Shown here piece by piece: positions 61,001 through 64,000 of a stretch of 64,000 nt of DNA (its first letter is position 1; every line of letters begins with the position of its first letter). The notes beneath the pieces are model-generated. The model saw only the letters and a list, made by a program, of their open reading frames with translations. It was not told where the DNA came from and did no database searches. The translations under genes were made by a program, and so were the position numbers. Source of the DNA: Phorcus lineatus (Eukaryota > Mollusca > Gastropoda > Trochida > Trochidae). The stretch lies in NCBI GenBank assembly GCA_921293015.1, contig OV121081.1, forward strand, positions 30,879,158 through 30,943,157. The letters are read 5' to 3'.

Positions 61001-61459
61001 TCTACATTTCCTCAATGACGATACTGATTTCCTCTAGGACTCTTCACCTTTTGATTTGCTTGAAATGGTCAAATTCATAGTCAGAATATTCAAATTTTCA
61101 GTTTGGTTTTGGTCTAAAATAATCTTTGTAACTTAGCCAGTAACATTACATCAAATTTCAAGATCATTTAAAAATCTTGAAAGGTCATACCGAAGACAAG
61201 TTTGTTTTTTAAGATAAACGACTTAAAATTTCTGCTCTTTTTTTACATTGGGCAATAACTGTTCAATCTATCTATCCTCAATCAAAACAAACTCTTTCCT
61301 CTTCGTCATTTGTTTTAGCTGCTGCTTTTGATCATTGTTCTGCCCATCATCCCATTGCCCCCTCCCCTCCCCTCCTTCTGCCCCACAGCCTCTACAAACG
61401 TCCCCCTTCCTGTGACACCCACCCCTCTCACAGTGCCTTTCAACATACCCACACTTTGA
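41574..61459 (+). CDS. Unidentified acidic, serine-rich, partly coiled-coil protein (scaffold-like)
   Basis: I do not recognise the family. Coding exons supported by splice signals and phase: 41574-43088 (505 codons), 46265-46452, 53935-54023, 55052-55174, 59014-59097 and 61389-61459, giving about 689 residues. An optional 15-base exon at 59650-59664 would make 694. The ATG at 41574 follows an acceptor at 41516-41517 and has G at -3. Residues 1-490 are acidic and Ser/Asp/Glu-rich with basophilic kinase-like sites (LSRRDS, LRRKASSS), so probably disordered. A denser segment, EYDYVKYARVQKG...YVGMRLAYSSS, may be the conserved core. Residues about 485-600 are helical and charged (KQRQKQELEQELRKE; AIMNDLKAKREALDMAIADI; QKMQQRQEEMRRVREEIERQ), likely coiled coil. 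The C-terminus is Pro/Thr-rich. Exon 4 seems to end in a GC donor. Further exons may be missing from long introns. A cytoskeletal or junctional scaffold is only a guess. Confidence 0.62.
43600..43830. repeat. Dispersed repeat with AGGTCA-type direct repeats, copy 1
   Basis: TTTAAAGTCAAAGGTCAAGGTTACG followed shortly by AAAAATCCTTGTA is shared with 44330-44385. The shared phrase marks a small repeat family in the intron after the large exon. Confidence 0.5.
43860..44300. repeat. Dispersed repeat, copy 2 (pair at 36.78-37.33 kb)
   Basis: Aligned blocks listed for the first copy recur here in order. Differences are scattered, with several small indels, so the copies are not recent. It lies between the two AGGTCA-repeat fragments. 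Confidence 0.7.
44332..44385. repeat. AGGTCA-rich repeat, copy 2
   Basis: TCAAGGTCAAAGGTCAAGGTCA contains an AGGTCA-A-AGGTCA direct repeat (DR1 spacing) and extended TCAAGGTCA half-sites, followed by AAAAATCCTTGTA as in the first copy. Confidence 0.55.
44390..46264. other. Intron, no gene or clear repeat seen
   Basis: Intron of the unidentified gene between its first two coding exons. Only short frames; nothing recognisable. Confidence 0.5.
46265..46452 (+). other. Coding exon 2 of the unidentified gene
   Basis: Flanked by GCAG at 46261-46264 and GTGAGT at 46453. It encodes a heptad-like helix (MDAQAIMNDLKAKREALDMA) ending PVWVK-R, with the Arg codon split AG|G onto the exon at 53935. Phase and composition fit the flanking exons. 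Confidence 0.82.
46853..47060. mobile_element. Fourth, fragmentary copy of the dispersed element
   Basis: GCTGATAAGGTCTGTTTG...GCTTATGGCATGGCAT resembles the left end of the element, and a short TTGTGATTTTGTGACAC block its body. The right end is not clear. Confidence 0.4.
47061..49682. other. Intron, nothing recognised
   Basis: AT-rich intron sequence of the unidentified gene. Frames up to about 80 codons show no motif or splice support. Confidence 0.5.
49683..49955. mobile_element. Compact, complete copy of the dispersed element
   Basis: The left end AGCTCATCTGGCCTGAAATGCCC and right end GATGAGCTACAGAGCCATTGG carry 8-base inverted repeats (AGCTCATC / GATGAGCT). Each end also holds a small palindrome (GCCCAATGGGC; AGAGCCATTGGCTCT). 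A GTCCATCC simple repeat sits inside. With only one internal unit this is the best copy for defining the element's termini. Confidence 0.7.
49956..51744. other. Intron, nothing recognised
   Basis: No exon, RNA gene or repeat could be supported by eye. Confidence 0.5.
51745..52240. repeat. Tandem set of about four exon-like units (120-155 bp)
   Basis: Units begin near 51750, 51900, 52055 and 52165. Units 1 and 2 share an in-frame segment (HIRLYQDxTQxPxxxAYLxDx; QIRLFQDxTQ in unit 2) followed by GTGAGTGAA, a donor-like sequence. Unit 4 has a pyrimidine-rich TTGTTTTGCTTTATCAG acceptor-like start and CAGGTAAAG. The non-coding parts (ATGAATGAATG...GGAATGAGTAATGT) are conserved to a similar degree, so this may be a plain minisatellite seeded by a lost exon. 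The 151-codon minus-strand frame across it is a by-product. Confidence 0.6.
52241..53934. other. Intron, nothing recognised
   Basis: The last part of the long intron before the coding exon at 53935. No supported feature. Confidence 0.5.
53935..54023 (+). other. Coding exon 3 of the unidentified gene (coiled coil)
   Basis: The acceptor CTCTTTTTGTAG ends at 53934. It encodes KMQQRQEEMRRVREEIERQ, a strongly charged helix. Two donors are possible: GTAAGC at 54024 (better match, and in phase with the next exon) or GTGATT at 54045 (adds seven residues, also phase 1). Confidence 0.75.
54024..55051. other. Intron, nothing recognised
   Basis: AT-rich; no exon or repeat supported. Confidence 0.5.
55052..55174 (+). 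other. Coding exon 4 of the unidentified gene, probable GC-AG donor
   Basis: GC-rich against its surroundings. The acceptor TTTTCTTATAG ends at 55051. The product is acidic then Pro-rich (SGSEDMGNASGE; TTPPQDQAPQPTRPTFA). No GT donor fits; GCTG|GCAAGT at 55174/55175 matches the GC-AG class and keeps phase 1 with the exon at 59014. Confidence 0.65.
55175..59013. other. Intron; SINE tail fragment inside, otherwise nothing recognised
   Basis: A GATAGATAGATAGAT microsatellite lies near 55441. A SINE tail fragment lies at about 58061-58125. An acceptor-like TTCTTGTCTAG near 58672 leads only into a stop-bearing frame and has no donor. Confidence 0.45.
58055..58125 (+). mobile_element. SINE tail fragment
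   Basis: ATATTGTACAAGCAGCGTTAACAATAACTCACTTACTCAC matches the reverse complement of the 28.5 kb fragment (GCGGCGTTAAACAATAACTCACTCAC); by homology it is the 3' end of the SINE at 19.77 kb. Confidence 0.6.
59014..59097 (+). other. Coding exon 5 of the unidentified gene
   Basis: The acceptor TTTCTCTCGACAG ends at 59013 and the donor is GTAACA at 59098. It encodes YEMDDEKDGLLENQYTNNNG, phase 1 on both sides, so it could be skipped without a frameshift. Confidence 0.7.
59650..59664 (+). other. Possible 15-base microexon (phase 1-1)
   Basis: TCTCTCCTTCCAG precedes TTACACGCTCCATGG, then GTATGA. It would add VTRSM in frame between the exons at 59014 and 61389. Sequence signals only. Confidence 0.3.
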
Positions 61460-61484
61460 AATCAATAACCCATGGTTCAATAAA
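61389..61484 (+). other. Terminal exon with stop codon and poly(A) signal
   Basis: A long pyrimidine tract (about 61345-61384) leads to CCCCACAG. The phase-1 frame then encodes ASTNVPLPVTPTPLTVPFNI to TGA at 61457-61459, and AATAAA follows at 61479-61484. A short 3' UTR results. This may be one of several alternative 3' ends. Confidence 0.6.
61479..61484 (+). terminator. Poly(A) signal AATAAA
   Basis: A canonical hexamer 20 bases after the predicted stop codon of the unidentified gene. Confidence 0.55.
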
Positions 61485-64000
61485 GACTCACTGGTTTCAT
61501 GTCCTATGTCGTAATTTGTATTATGTGCTGACTAATACTCCAAGCCGATAAAGAATGTTGCTATGACAACTGAACTTATAAAAATCAAGGTAAATGACTC
61601 AGGTATGTTAATTCTGGATTATAGAGATGTAATGCAAGACTCTGTTATTCTCAGATGCCATCAGAATATGTCAATTTTGTCTAAAAAAGATTACTTATTT
61701 TAAGGCATCACCCTTAAAGAAGGAGCTTTTTATTTGATGAAAGGAGATTTTGATAAAGAAACTGCCTTCTCTGTACTTAAAATATAGAAAACCTAATAAC
61801 AAAATTATATAGGTTATCTTCGAGGGGGGAAAACTGTTTGTCATCATCAGATTGTTTGAAAGCATGAAAGTAAGTTGTGCAAAGAGCATTATATTCATCT
61901 CAAGTCCTTTCTCCCTTTGGCATTTAAGTTGTTTGAATTTGAATTCAATAAATTTCTTGAAAAACATTTGACTGACATTTGAGGAGATTTGTTGTAGAAA
62001 TTATCTTACAAAATAAAGGAAGAAAAAGACCATATTTAGAAGAAAAAATTATTTGAAATGTCATGTATAAATTCCCAAGTAATATACTCAACGTGAAGAC
62101 GTTTACATTAAATCATGTAAGAAAGAAGATTACATCAAATTCAGCTAAGAAAGATGATTACTTTTAAATCAGCTGATACTGTAAGACTATGTCTATTGTT
62201 TGGCCACATATCTCAGGAAAGTAATTAGAAAATGGCAGAAAAAATCCTTATTCATCCATGAAGCACAATATCTTTGCCAGTGAGGTACTCTACAGCTTAT
62301 CAATTAGTGTTAGGTTCTGGCCGTTGGTGGGTGAAATAAATCAATAGAGAGAAGAAGTAACGTGGAGTGGAATGAGATGAATACAGTGCTAAGTGACAGG
62401 TGTGCATCGTGTTCATGTGCATGTGTAGATCTCTGGAAGCTTGCACTGTCCGTTTGTCTAACACTCGGAGCTGTGCCCATTTGAAATTACCCTTTTCTGA
62501 TTTTTATGTGATATCTCAGAATGAAGAGATTTAGGTTGAGAACTTCTAATTGAAGTTTAAGGTAATTTGTCAAACATAACGACATAAAAAGTTTTGTGCT
62601 TAGGTGTGGTAGGTAGTTCGTAAGACAAAAATCTTGGGTTTTTTTTTTAAAAAGAGTTTTATCTTGAAGCAAACACTATTTGTATCTTATATTACTTCAT
62701 TAGATCTAAATTAGTGTAGAGCAGTTTTCTACTGTAGATCAAAAACTTAACTCCTGTTGACATCCAACCAAGGATGTTTTGACCATTGCCAACATTTCAG
62801 CCACTGTTTTCTTCCATCATATGACAAAAAGAGAGAAATAGGCTTACCTATAAATTACGCAATGTGAAACAATCTTTATGATTTAGTTAGGTTTGTCCAG
62901 TCAAAGTGGTTAAGGCTATAAGGCTAAGAAAGATATAACAAGATTAAAACATGAGTTTGGTCTTGAATACAAAAACAAAAAAGATCACTATCGATCCAAT
63001 CTGAAACGAAACATTCTCGCCCATCATGCAAGTTTCCATTTTTTAAAAGCGTATTTCAATAATAAAAAAAAAATAACCAGAGGCCTTTTGCCCATTATTT
63101 GTTCCTGACAGAAGTCAGTGGCAGTTATTCTCAAAATAAGAGAATATTTTTTATTCCAAACAAGTTTCTTTAGGAATGATGTTACTTCCAGAACTGTCTC
63201 TTTGCTGTCCTTTGTCTATCTCTCTTCCATTTGAGACGTGTGCTTTTCATTTGCCCTGCTTCATATTTGTTTACGTGTTGTCACTAACTTTGTTTCTCTG
63301 TTTGTCTCTGTCAGCTAACTTTGAAAACATTGATCACTGTTATTCTATTTTAGAATTTGAGATTTTGATTCTAGGATATCATTTTGAGTAACTTTGTAAC
63401 TTGGTTATGTGATTTATGTAAGTTTTAGTGATAAAGATTGATTTAACTTGTGAATTGTAAAGTACGTATCTGTGATAGCAATATAGAGATTGTGCTGGTG
63501 AGGTGTTGTTCATTCAAAGAGGTAATAGATTAGCATGAAATGATAATCAATTATTTTCAGTTTGATAAAAAATTCTTCTTTTTTTTCAAAAGTGTTTTTC
63601 AGTTTGTATCTTTCCATTATTTATGGGTTTTTTTGTTTTCATCTACTCAACAATTTATTTTTCAATTACATTTGTTCATGATCTTAAGGCCTTTGTGTTA
63701 TTTAGATCTTTTATTTCTGACCTAAATTGCATTGTCTTCTGTCATTACATTTCTTTCATTCTTTTATTACGTTTATTTCACAAATGTTTCATTTCAGTTC
63801 TCTATCATTTACAGCATGATTTTTTCCCATGATTTATTTGCATATGAAAACTGGATAATTACATTTGACTTGCAGAATGCTAGATATGTTTGTAAGTTTC
63901 AGAGAACAATCGACATTCACAAAGTTTCTAATGATTTTAAATGTAATTTGAAAAAGTAAAGTTCTCTGAAACTTAAGCAGCTGCTAGATCTGTAATAGAC
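61485..64000. other. No gene recognised to the window end
   Basis: AT-rich; frames up to 90 codons without motifs. If the gene at 41.5 kb has a longer isoform, this could be intron. Confidence 0.4.

Overview
This is AT-rich, intron-rich animal DNA. Coding exons are short, splice sites follow GT-AG, and most of the space is introns and interspersed repeats. The repeats are a tRNA-derived SINE with a GGCGTTAAAC-type tail, a dispersed element carrying 145-bp tandem units, LINE remnants and small DNA transposons. They look molluscan, probably bivalve or gastropod. That taxonomic call is inference from repeat style, not proof.

Three protein genes are supported. (1) About 0.74-17.6 kb, plus strand: an SLC22-family organic-ion transporter of 516 codons. 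Its nine coding exons join in phase throughout and are preceded by a probable non-coding first exon. Its fifth intron (8.8-14.8 kb) is almost entirely repeats: a 145-bp tandem array inside a dispersed element, a SINE fused into that array, a second element copy, and a 22-bp minisatellite that runs up to the next splice acceptor. (2) 22.1-32.5 kb, minus strand: translation elongation factor 2 (eEF2), 853 codons in 15 coding exons. The first coding exon carries only the ATG. The promoter has a CACGTGACGTC motif and a TOP-like start. The protein has the GTPase motifs and the diphthamide histidine, but also several unusual changes. (3) 41.5-61.5 kb, plus strand: an unrecognised acidic, serine-rich, partly coiled-coil protein of about 689 residues. 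A 505-codon first coding exon is followed by short exons that keep phase to a terminal exon with AATAAA. Genes 1 and 2 converge; genes 2 and 3 diverge across about 9 kb of intergenic DNA.

The remainder is transposon debris: a LINE 3' portion with two in-frame stops (1.6-3.2 kb), two other LINE C-terminal remnants (36.4-36.7 and 38.2-38.7 kb), a 426-bp MITE with 15-bp inverted repeats and a 6-bp target duplication inside eEF2 intron 1, a roughly 150-bp palindrome next to a tRNA-like remnant, paired dispersed repeats, and a tandem set of exon-like units (51.7-52.2 kb). No CRISPR array, operon or prokaryotic feature is present. The three genes have no evident functional link. I found no convincing new multi-gene system. 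The best leads are the divergent eEF2, the repeat-built transporter intron, and the unidentified scaffold-like gene.
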